NCBI GenBank assembly: GCA_937915725.1
Contig: CALGGV010000021.1
Location: 1 to 27,783, forward strand
Direction of reading: 5' to 3'
DNA: 27,783 nt
Source: an uncultured Selenomonadales bacterium
Lineage (GTDB): Bacteria > Bacillota > Negativicutes > Selenomonadales > Selenomonadaceae
Under the pieces are notes generated by a model, which was not told the origin of the DNA, did no database searches, and saw nothing but the letters and a program-made list of their open reading frames with translations. A program made the position numbers and the translations under genes. Shown here in pieces: positions 14,734 through 20,949 of the stretch. Every line of letters starts with the position of its first letter. Position 1 is the first letter of the stretch.

Positions 14734-14766
14734 AACGGCGGGATTTATTTTTATCCTGCCGTTTTT
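14734..14766 (+). terminator. Terminator of the fructose locus
   Basis: AACGGCGGGAT (14734-14744) pairs with ATCCTGCCGTT (14753-14763), with one mismatch or G-U, around an 8-base loop, followed by T to 14766. Confidence 0.8.
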
Positions 14767-14798
14767 ATTTTAAATTCATCGTCGGAGGTTGCTTTTAT

Positions 14799-14867
14799 TT
14801 GAAAATGCTAATAAAATTAAAAAGTTATTTGTTATATGTCGAAATTAAAAAGGAGTTTGGAAAATGA
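14799..14867 (+). CDS. Possible 22-residue leader ORF overlapping the lipoprotein start
   Basis: TTG 14799 lies ten bases after GGAGG (14784-14788) and opens a lysine- and leucine-rich 22-residue peptide (MKMLIKLKSYLLYVEI, then KKEFGK). It ends at TGA 14865-14867, overlapping the next gene's ATG (14864) as ATGA. The ribosome site and overlap suggest a leader peptide with translational coupling. The downstream gene has its own AAAGGAG, so it does not strictly need coupling. Short length makes this uncertain. Confidence 0.35.
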   Translation: MKMLIKLKSYLLYVEIKKEFGK

Positions 14868-15862
14868 AATTAAGAAAATTTTTGTCCGCAGGTTTAATAG
14901 TTGTTTTATTTTCTGCAACTTCCGCCGGTTGTACTAAAGAAGAAATTATTGCAGGAACAGCGGCGACCGGTACGGTATTGGGCGGACTCGGTACATTGTT
15001 GGGAGCTTTTACCAGCAACAGTTCTCCTGCGGTAATCGTGTCTTCAACGCCGGATAAAAATATATCTGCCACTGAAAATGACAATGCCGGCGAAAATTTA
15101 GGGGATGATGTAGAAAATTTAAATTCTTATGTAGAAAATAAAGTTAAAGAAACTCAAGAGGCGGCTAAAACTTCTGAGCCTGAAACTCAAAATGCTACAC
15201 CTGCAGGAGAAATTTCTCAACTTGAAAATAAAAATTCCAAAACTGAAAATCTTGTTACCAATTCCAATGAAGAAAGACCTAATTTGGAAAATTTGAAATT
15301 CAAAGATACCGCTACAAAAAATGATTCTGCCGAAAAAATTTTACAGCAAGTTTTTAACTTTGATGAAAAAGCTGTAGAGGCAACAAAAGATTTTCAATAC
15401 AAAAAAGTTTCAGGTACTGACTATTGCGGATATTCTTTTGATAGAGTTCAGAACCCGAACAGCAAGAATTTTTTCTATAACTTTGAAGGATATGATAATA
15501 ATTGTTATGCAAATTGTTATGGCAAGGATGGTAAAAATAGTGGAAGTATTAAAATTTTTATGCAAAATCTAAAAACTATGCAAGAGGCGCAGGAATTAAT
15601 TTTAAAAAATCCTTTTGAGGATAACAACAAAATTAAAGATTTTAAAGTTACGCCCATTGATAAAAATACAGTGATTCAAACTTGGCTGGATACGGAACAC
15701 AATGTAGACGTTATCAAAAAAATTTGGGTAGTTGGTGACAGATACGATAATTGCGCGACACAGTCTGTAACATTCAGCTACAATGTAAATTTAATTTTGG
15801 ACGAATCAAAAGTTGTTGCAAAACATATATTTGACAGTTTTAAACCTGGATTTAAAGATTAA
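14864..15862 (+). CDS. Putative lipoprotein of unknown function
   Basis: 332-residue protein with a lipoprotein-type signal: MKLRKFLSAGLIVVLF, then SATSAGC, where SAGC is a fair lipobox and Cys23 the likely lipidated residue. A Gly/Ala-rich segment and a long low-complexity Glu/Asn/Thr-rich linker (about residues 60-160) follow. The C-terminal globular region (about 160-332) carries several cysteines (DYCGYSF, NNCYANCYG, DNCATQS) and has a fold I do not recognise. AAAGGAG lies nine bases before ATG. It is 21 bp ahead of mtlD and likely co-transcribed. Probably anchored at the outside of the cytoplasmic membrane or in the outer membrane if the cell is diderm. Confidence 0.75.
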   Translation: MKLRKFLSAGLIVVLFSATSAGCTKEEIIAGTAATGTVLGGLGTLLGAFTSNSSPAVIVSSTPDKNISATENDNAGENLGDDVENLNSYVENKVKETQEAAKTSEPETQNATPAGEISQLENKNSKTENLVTNSNEERPNLENLKFKDTATKNDSAEKILQQVFNFDEKAVEATKDFQYKKVSGTDYCGYSFDRVQNPNSKNFFYNFEGYDNNCYANCYGKDGKNSGSIKIFMQNLKTMQEAQELILKNPFEDNNKIKDFKVTPIDKNTVIQTWLDTEHNVDVIKKIWVVGDRYDNCATQSVTFSYNVNLILDESKVVAKHIFDSFKPGFKD

Positions 15863-15883
15863 AAATTTTTTGGAGGTTTTAAT

Positions 15884-17029
15884 ATGAAAAATGCTGTACA
15901 TTTCGGCGCAGGAAATATCGGGCGCGGCTTTATTGGTTTACTTTTATCAAAATCCGGTTATCACGTAACTTTCATTGATATTATTGATGAATTGGTTGAC
16001 GATATTAACACTTTGAAAAAATATCCAGTGCAAATTACCGGCAAGCCGGAAAAAATTATTGTAGAAAATGTAAGTGCGATTGACAGCGACAGAAACGATG
16101 TTGCAGTTGAGGCGGTAGTTGAGGCGATTGTTGACGCAGATATTATTACAACTGCTATTGGTCCAAACGCGCTGAAATTTATTGCAGAAAATATCGCTCA
16201 GGGCTTGAAAAAACGCCTTGCCAAAAATAAAAAGCCGCTTAATATCATTGCGTGCGAAAATATGTTTGGCAGTTCAACCGCGTTGAAAAATTTCGTTTAT
16301 GCAAAACTTTCTGACGATATTAAAGCTGAACTTGATAAATTTGTTGGTTTTCCGGATGCCGCCGTTGATAGAATTGTACCTAATCAAATTGGCGGCGAAA
16401 AACTTTTGGTAACTGTTGAAGATTTTGAAGAATGGGATATTGACGCCGCGCAGGTTGTCGGCGATTTATCGGATATTCAAGGCTTGACGATTGTTGAAAA
16501 TTTGAATGCTTACATTGACAGAAAAATTTTCACGATTAATACCGGTCACGCCGCCATTGCTTACCTTGCCTATCAAAAGGGAATTGCTGACATTTCAAGC
16601 GCAATGAAGGACGCCGAAATTTTGGAAACTGCGCGAGACGTTTGGGCGGAAACTTCAGCACTTTTGATTGAGAAATATAAATTTGCGCCTGCCGCGCATC
16701 GCCGCTACGTGCAAGTTACTGAAAATCGTTTTGCAAATCCTTACCTTTCAGATGAAGTTTCACGCGTTGCACGTAGTCCCAAAAGAAAACTTTCAGCTAA
16801 CGACAGAATTATTTCGCCTGCAAGTCAACTAATCGAGCGCGGGATTTTGCCGGAAACTTTGGCAAAGGTTGCCGCCGCCGCCTTTAAATTTGATTTTGCT
16901 GAAGATACAGACGCCGTCGAAATTCAAAACTTTATCAAAGAAAAAGGAATAGACGCCGCAATTTCAAAATATACCGGCTTAAATTCTGATTCAAAACTTT
17001 TCCAAATGATAAGAAATAACTTTAAATGA
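15884..17029 (+). CDS. mtlD: Mannitol-1-phosphate 5-dehydrogenase
   Basis: 381-residue cytoplasmic polyol-specific long-chain dehydrogenase that interconverts mannitol 1-phosphate and fructose 6-phosphate with NAD(H). The N-terminal Rossmann motif is HFGAGNIGRGFIG. The family signatures FPDAAVDRIVPNQ and KIFTINTGHAAIAYLAY (Lys214, Asn219, His222) are present. The length is normal. ATG follows GGAGGT. No mannitol PTS (mtlA/mtlF) is adjacent; the nearest transporter is the fructose PTS upstream. It could serve mannitol use or run in reverse as an NADH sink. Its stop TGA overlaps an ATG at 17026, which is probably not the start of the next gene. Confidence 0.95.
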   Translation: MKNAVHFGAGNIGRGFIGLLLSKSGYHVTFIDIIDELVDDINTLKKYPVQITGKPEKIIVENVSAIDSDRNDVAVEAVVEAIVDADIITTAIGPNALKFIAENIAQGLKKRLAKNKKPLNIIACENMFGSSTALKNFVYAKLSDDIKAELDKFVGFPDAAVDRIVPNQIGGEKLLVTVEDFEEWDIDAAQVVGDLSDIQGLTIVENLNAYIDRKIFTINTGHAAIAYLAYQKGIADISSAMKDAEILETARDVWAETSALLIEKYKFAPAAHRRYVQVTENRFANPYLSDEVSRVARSPKRKLSANDRIISPASQLIERGILPETLAKVAAAAFKFDFAEDTDAVEIQNFIKEKGIDAAISKYTGLNSDSKLFQMIRNNFK

Positions 17030-17039
17030 ACCTCCCACG

Positions 17040-17079
17040 ATTTGCTAAAAATTTTTGCTTGAAGTGGCAAATTTTTTTT
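17040..17079 (+). terminator. Weak terminator-like hairpin after mtlD
   Basis: ATTTGC (17040-17045) can pair with GCAAAT (17067-17072), followed by seven T, but the loop is long and alternative pairings exist. It lies between mtlD and the following gene's ribosome site and may attenuate read-through. Confidence 0.3.
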
Positions 17080-17088
17080 GGAGTGATA

Positions 17089-17778
17089 ATGTTGAAAGTC
17101 GATAACAAAAATAAAATTCTTGCCGAAATTGAAACTACAGATTTTTTTGATAAGTTACCGGAAGAAATTTGCGGGTATAAATTGAAAAAAATCTTTGCAG
17201 ATGACGGCGATAAATTTTTCTATTTCAGCTACGATAACGCAGAAAATCACCGCTCCTTTGCCGCGTATTTCCACGAAGAAACAGCTGAATACAAAGTGCG
17301 CGTAAAAATTGGATTAACCGAATTTTGCTTGACGAAATTTTTTACAAATAAACTTGAAACTTTTGAAAAAATCCTTAACGCCGAAATGAAAGCAACGATT
17401 GAAAATCTTTCTGCGCCTATCGATACTAAAACTGATTTACTCATTAGCGATAAAAATTTTGATTCATGGGATTATCCAAAAACTTTGCCAAAAAATCTTG
17501 AAGGCTTTGAACTTTTTATCAAGCCGGATAATCCTGCCAAAATTACCAACGGCTCCTACATAATTTTAAATTACAGCAACTTTGAAAATTTTTGCGATTT
17601 TACAATTTTTTACAATATCTACAGCGAAAGTTTCAGCGGCGAGTCCAAAATAAATCTTGTGCCGAATGTCAGTTACCTTTTTGACGCCACAAGCTTAAAA
17701 GATTTAGAAAAAAATTTGAAAAAAAATCTTGAGGCTGAACTTTTGAACATAAAAAAATTTTCCACCGCCATAAATTGA
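17089..17778 (+). CDS. Unknown cytoplasmic protein with two tandem divergent repeats
   Basis: 229-residue protein that I do not recognise, without a signal peptide or membrane segment. It appears to consist of two related halves of about 95 residues. The first runs from DFFDKLPEEICGYKL to LETFEKILNAEMKATIENL. The second runs from WDYPKTLPKNLEGFELFI to LKDLEKNLKKNLEAELLNI. Each starts with a LP-x3-GYKL/GFEL-like segment, passes through aromatic-rich strands and ends in a charged helix. GGAG (17080-17083) is five bases before ATG 17089, so this start is preferred to ATG 17026, which overlaps the mtlD stop and has no ribosome site. It probably belongs to the mtlD transcript. Confidence 0.7.
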   Translation: MLKVDNKNKILAEIETTDFFDKLPEEICGYKLKKIFADDGDKFFYFSYDNAENHRSFAAYFHEETAEYKVRVKIGLTEFCLTKFFTNKLETFEKILNAEMKATIENLSAPIDTKTDLLISDKNFDSWDYPKTLPKNLEGFELFIKPDNPAKITNGSYIILNYSNFENFCDFTIFYNIYSESFSGESKINLVPNVSYLFDATSLKDLEKNLKKNLEAELLNIKKFSTAIN

Positions 17779-17783
17779 TTTTC

Positions 17784-17845
17784 TGCAGGAACTTTTTGGC
17801 GAAAAAGCGAATGTTGCAGGAACTTTTTGGCGAAAAAGCGAATGT
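17784..17845 (+). repeat. Two perfect 31-bp tandem repeats upstream of chemoreceptor 2
   Basis: Positions 17784-17814 and 17815-17845 are identical, each starting TGCAGGAA and ending GCGAATGT. Each contains the small palindrome CTTTTTGGCGAAAAAG (17792-17807 and 17823-17838). They lie directly between the preceding gene and the GTG start of chemoreceptor 2. A related core in inverse sense (TCGCTTTTTGCCGAAAAA) occurs in the repeats at 68-86 and 237-255. Confidence 0.95.
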
Positions 17846-17878
17846 ATTTTGCATTATATTTTGTAAGGGGAGATTTTT

Positions 17879-19672
17879 GTGGATAGTGCAAAATCGTCGA
17901 TGAGAACGCAGTTTTTGATAATGATGATAGGGGCGTCAATTTTTACGCTTTTCATTGCAGGAACTGTTTTCACGATGGACATTATGGACGGCAACAAAGA
18001 AAATATTGCTGAATTTCGGCAAATGTTGACAGAAGACGTTGAACGAGAACTTAAAAATCAAACTTTAAGTGCGATCAGTGCCATTGATGAATTTCATAAA
18101 CGTCAAATGGCGGGCGAACTTACAGAGGCGCAGGCAAGACAATTTGCGGCTGAAACAGTGCGAAATATGCGCTACGAAGGAGACGGCGGCTACTTTTGGA
18201 TTGATACTTATGACGGCGTAAACGTTGTCTTGCTCGGACGTTCAGAAACTGAAGGTAAATCCCGTATCGATGCTACAGATCCCAGCGGCAGAAAATATAT
18301 CCAAGAAATGATTGAAAATGGCAGACAATCCGGCGGCGGTTTTACAGATTTACAATTCCCTAAACCTAATCAAACTGAACCTTTGCCGAAAAAAAATTTC
18401 ACAATGGCCTATGAGCCCTATCAATGGGTAGTTGGTACCGGCGTTTGGATTGATTATATTGATACAAAATCCGCCGAAATGAAGGCAAAATTTGATGAAG
18501 ATTTAAACGCAACTGTTATGAAAATGACGATTGTCAGCGTCATTTTAGAGGCGGCAATGATTTTTATTGCAATAGTTTTTTCAAATTATCTTATTATGCC
18601 AATTCGCAATTTGACTTCAACTTTAGATGTTTTGGCAACCGGCGATTTTCGCAATGACGGCAAAAATTTAATCGACCCCAATCGCTCTGATGAAATTGGA
18701 ATTATGGGGCGCGCAGTTATCAAACTTCAAGATAATGTCAGCAGTATGATTAGCAAGGTTATGACTTCTGCCGAACACGTAGCCGCCGCCTCTCAACAAT
18801 TAACGGCAAGCGCGGATCAATCTACAACCGCAATTAATCAAGTTGCAGAATCAATCGTCAATGTTGCCGGCGCGTGTACCGAACAATTTGTTGAAGTTGA
18901 AAATGCTACTACAAAAGCTGAAGAACTTAAACAACATATGGATTCTTTCAAGAAAACTTTGCAAGGTTCCGCAACAGAAATTGAACATACCAACTCCGCC
19001 GCAGAAAGTGGAAATAAAGCCGTCAAAAACGCAATTAACCAAATGGAAAGAATCGAAACTTCAGTTACTGCCTCAGCCAATGTCATTTCACAACTCGGCG
19101 AAGAATCAGAAAAAATTGGTAAAATCGTTGACGCTATCGTAAATATTGCAGACCAAACAAATTTGCTTGCACTTAACGCGGCAATAGAGGCGGCACGCGC
19201 AGGCGAACACGGGCGCGGCTTTGCAGTTGTTGCTGATGAAGTTAGAAAACTTGCTGAACAGTCTCAACTTTCTGCAAAAGAAATTTCCGGCTTAATTGGC
19301 TCCATTCAAGAAAAATCGCAAGACGCCGTTACCGCAATGAATGAAGGTGTTGCAAACGTTAAAACCGGCGCAGATGCAGTTGACGAGGCAGGAAAAACTT
19401 TTGAAATTATCAGCCAAAGAGTTACCGAAGTTTCAAGAAGTTCTTCACGAATGGAAAAAATTGTTCAAGAATTGGTTGCAAGTACGGACGTTATCACACA
19501 ATCTGTTGATAAAATTAATGTTAAAAGCCGTGAAGTTGCAAGCGAATCTGAAACAGTTTCAGCCTCCGGCGAACAACAATCGGCAACCATGCACGAAATT
19601 GCAGACGCCAGCCGCTCCCTTGCAGAAATGGCGCAACAAATGCAAGATATTATTGGCAAATTTAAAATCTGA
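17879..19672 (+). CDS. Methyl-accepting chemotaxis protein 2 (sCache_2 sensor)
   Basis: 597-residue transmembrane chemoreceptor. TM1 is at about residues 12-33. The periplasmic domain at about 45-205 has GDGGYFWIDTYDGVNVVL and YEPYQWVVGTGVWIDYID, typical of the single-Cache sCache_2 group. TM2 is at about 215-240, followed by HAMP with MPIRNLTSTLDVL and a coiled-coil signalling domain. The kinase-contact tip near residues 417-470 (NIADQTNLLALNAAIEAARA) is nearly identical to that of chemoreceptor 1, so both should couple to the same CheA/CheW. There is no C-terminal tether pentapeptide. GTG start after AAGGGGAGA. The 31-bp repeats lie just upstream. The ligand is unknown; sCache_2 domains often bind small organic acids. 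Confidence 0.95.
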   Translation: MDSAKSSMRTQFLIMMIGASIFTLFIAGTVFTMDIMDGNKENIAEFRQMLTEDVERELKNQTLSAISAIDEFHKRQMAGELTEAQARQFAAETVRNMRYEGDGGYFWIDTYDGVNVVLLGRSETEGKSRIDATDPSGRKYIQEMIENGRQSGGGFTDLQFPKPNQTEPLPKKNFTMAYEPYQWVVGTGVWIDYIDTKSAEMKAKFDEDLNATVMKMTIVSVILEAAMIFIAIVFSNYLIMPIRNLTSTLDVLATGDFRNDGKNLIDPNRSDEIGIMGRAVIKLQDNVSSMISKVMTSAEHVAAASQQLTASADQSTTAINQVAESIVNVAGACTEQFVEVENATTKAEELKQHMDSFKKTLQGSATEIEHTNSAAESGNKAVKNAINQMERIETSVTASANVISQLGEESEKIGKIVDAIVNIADQTNLLALNAAIEAARAGEHGRGFAVVADEVRKLAEQSQLSAKEISGLIGSIQEKSQDAVTAMNEGVANVKTGADAVDEAGKTFEIISQRVTEVSRSSSRMEKIVQELVASTDVITQSVDKINVKSREVASESETVSASGEQQSATMHEIADASRSLAEMAQQMQDIIGKFKI

Positions 19673-19697
19673 TATAAAAAAATTTTCCCAAAAAATT

Positions 19698-19730
19698 AAT
19701 CCCCAACTTTCGCAGTCGGGGATTTTTTTT
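19698..19730. terminator. Terminator between convergent genes
   Basis: AATCCCC (19698-19704) pairs with GGGGATT (19718-19724) around a 13-base loop, followed by T to 19730. The opposite strand also has an AATTTTTT run after the stem, so it may serve chemoreceptor 2 and the convergent PIN gene. Confidence 0.8.
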
Positions 19731-19740
19731 ATTGCTTGCC

Positions 19741-20136
19741 TTATCTCCAATTTTCAACTTTCAAGCCGTCAATTCTTACAAAATGTTTGTCGTTCGCTGT
19801 AATAAGCGTACAATTATTCACAACCGCTACAGCCGCAATAAAAATATCATTGTCTTCAATCTGCTGTCCTTTGTGAAGGGATTCGTAAATTTCGGAGGAT
19901 TTGTCCATTACTTCATCAGTTAGAGGAAGATTTTCCCAGTCGCTGTAAAAATTCCAAAACATTTCAATCTTTTTTGTAGCATTCAAGATTCTAAAACCGC
20001 GAGTTACTTCATAATAAACAATCGGACAAATAAGAATTTTATTTTTCTTTTTAGTTTCAGATTCATATTTTGACAAAACTTTTTCGTTGCCGCGCAACAT
20101 ATCAATAACAGCGTTACTGTCTAAAAGATATTTCAT
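19741..20136 (-). CDS. PIN-domain ribonuclease toxin (VapC-like)
   Basis: 131-residue PIN-domain protein, the usual toxin of type II toxin-antitoxin pairs that cleave tRNA or rRNA using Mg2+. The acidic residues are visible: Asp6 in YLLDSNAVIDML, Glu43 in YYEVTRGF, Asp97 in EDNDIFIAA and Asp116 in TANDKHF. The length is normal. ATG lies one base after the stop of the small upstream ORF, so the two are translationally linked. The target cannot be predicted. Confidence 0.88.
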   Translation of the reverse strand: MKYLLDSNAVIDMLRGNEKVLSKYESETKKKNKILICPIVYYEVTRGFRILNATKKIEMFWNFYSDWENLPLTDEVMDKSSEIYESLHKGQQIEDNDIFIAAVAVVNNCTLITANDKHFVRIDGLKVENWR

Positions 20137-20137
20137 T

Positions 20138-20335
20138 TTAAATCCCCACTATCACTGCAAGTTTTTCAGCTTCTTCCTTTGTCAATAAATTTTTTAATCC
20201 TTCCATAATTGCTAACTGTTTTCTTACCCCCACATCGTCAAGCTTATCATTATCCTGAATTATGTCAGCTTGAATTTCTGCGACGTCTCTTTGAATATTT
20301 TCTAACATTGAAATAATTTTTTCTTCGTTAGTCAT
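20138..20335 (-). CDS. Small coiled-coil protein, probable antitoxin of the PIN toxin
   Basis: 65-residue protein starting at ATG 20335 (MTNEEKIISMLENIQRDVAE), with a GGGGGTG ribosome site a few bases upstream; an alternative start at 20353 lies upstream of that site. It is almost wholly helical, with heptad spacing through ENIQRDVAEIQADIIQDND, and ends in KEEAEKLAVIVGI. I see no AbrB, ribbon-helix-helix or other DNA-binding signature as found in classic VapB. The one-base gap to the PIN gene makes an antitoxin role the simplest reading, but the family is not recognised. Confidence 0.6.
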   Translation of the reverse strand: MTNEEKIISMLENIQRDVAEIQADIIQDNDKLDDVGVRKQLAIMEGLKNLLTKEEAEKLAVIVGI

Positions 20336-20375
20336 TTTAGAGCACCCCCGCAATTATTTTACAGCTTAAAAAATT

Positions 20376-20867
20376 TTACGTCAACAAAATATATTGCGGG
20401 ACAATATCTTCAAAAGAGCCGTCTTTCATACGAAAACCGCCGGGAATAATTCCAAGTTCGATAAAACCCAAACGCTTGTACAAATTGCGGGCGTGAATAT
20501 TTGACGCAACAACCGCGTTAAATTGCAAAATCCTGAATCCTAATTCCCGCGCCTTTTCAATGCAATGTTTAACGATAAATTCGCCAATGTGCTTGCCGCG
20601 TAAATCTGCGCGAACGGCGTAGCTTGCGTTTGAAATGTGACTGCAACGCCCGACGTTATTTGGGTGAAGAATGTACAACGCCAAAACTTCGCCGCTTGTA
20701 TCGTCAACTGCAAGCCCCGTGAAAGACTGCGCTTTAAAAAATTCGTCGCCGGTAATTTCGTCAAGTTCATCTTCTTGCGGGAAGGCAATTCCTGCACGAA
20801 CAATTTCATTCCAAATTTCAATCGCCGGCTTAACATTTTCAGCTTTATATTCTTTAACAACAATCAT
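20376..20867 (-). CDS. GNAT family N-acetyltransferase
   Basis: 163-residue cytoplasmic acetyltransferase that uses acetyl-CoA. The acetyl-CoA pyrophosphate loop is RADLRGKHIGEF (Arg90, Gly91, Gly95). It is followed by ARELGFRILQFNAV and by NIHARNLYKRLGFIELG, the usual C-terminal GNAT signature. The substrate cannot be told; small molecules and protein N-termini are both possible. AGGGGA precedes the ATG. The heptamer array lies immediately upstream of it, and the putative antitoxin gene starts about 40 bp downstream, so the three may be co-transcribed. Confidence 0.88.
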   Translation of the reverse strand: MIVVKEYKAENVKPAIEIWNEIVRAGIAFPQEDELDEITGDEFFKAQSFTGLAVDDTSGEVLALYILHPNNVGRCSHISNASYAVRADLRGKHIGEFIVKHCIEKARELGFRILQFNAVVASNIHARNLYKRLGFIELGIIPGGFRMKDGSFEDIVPQYILLT

Positions 20868-20879
20868 AAAAATTCCCCT

Positions 20880-20949
20880 AGTCTTTAGTCCTTAATACCT
20901 AGTCGTTAATCCCTAGTCCTTATTCCCTAATCCTTAGCCCTTAATCCTT
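20880..20949 (-). repeat. Ten degenerate heptamers overlapping the stop of the GGDEF gene
   Basis: Read on the plus strand the 7-bp units are AGTCTTT, AGTCCTT, AATACCT, AGTCGTT, AATCCCT, AGTCCTT, ATTCCCT, AATCCTT, AGCCCTT, AATCCTT. On the minus strand this is the same AAGGATT/AAGGACT family as at 5507-5590, but more diverged. The stop codon of the diguanylate cyclase (20941-20943) lies inside the array, and the array runs almost to the ribosome site of the GNAT gene. Confidence 0.9.

Noticed and set aside
17026..17088. N-terminal extension of the two-repeat protein from ATG 17026
   Set aside because: That ATG overlaps the mtlD stop without a ribosome site, while ATG 17089 has GGAG at good spacing and the extra 21 residues are not protein-like.
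17784..17845. Sigma-54 promoter in the 31-bp repeats
   Set aside because: TGG and TGC are present but the spacing does not fit the fixed -24/-12 distance.
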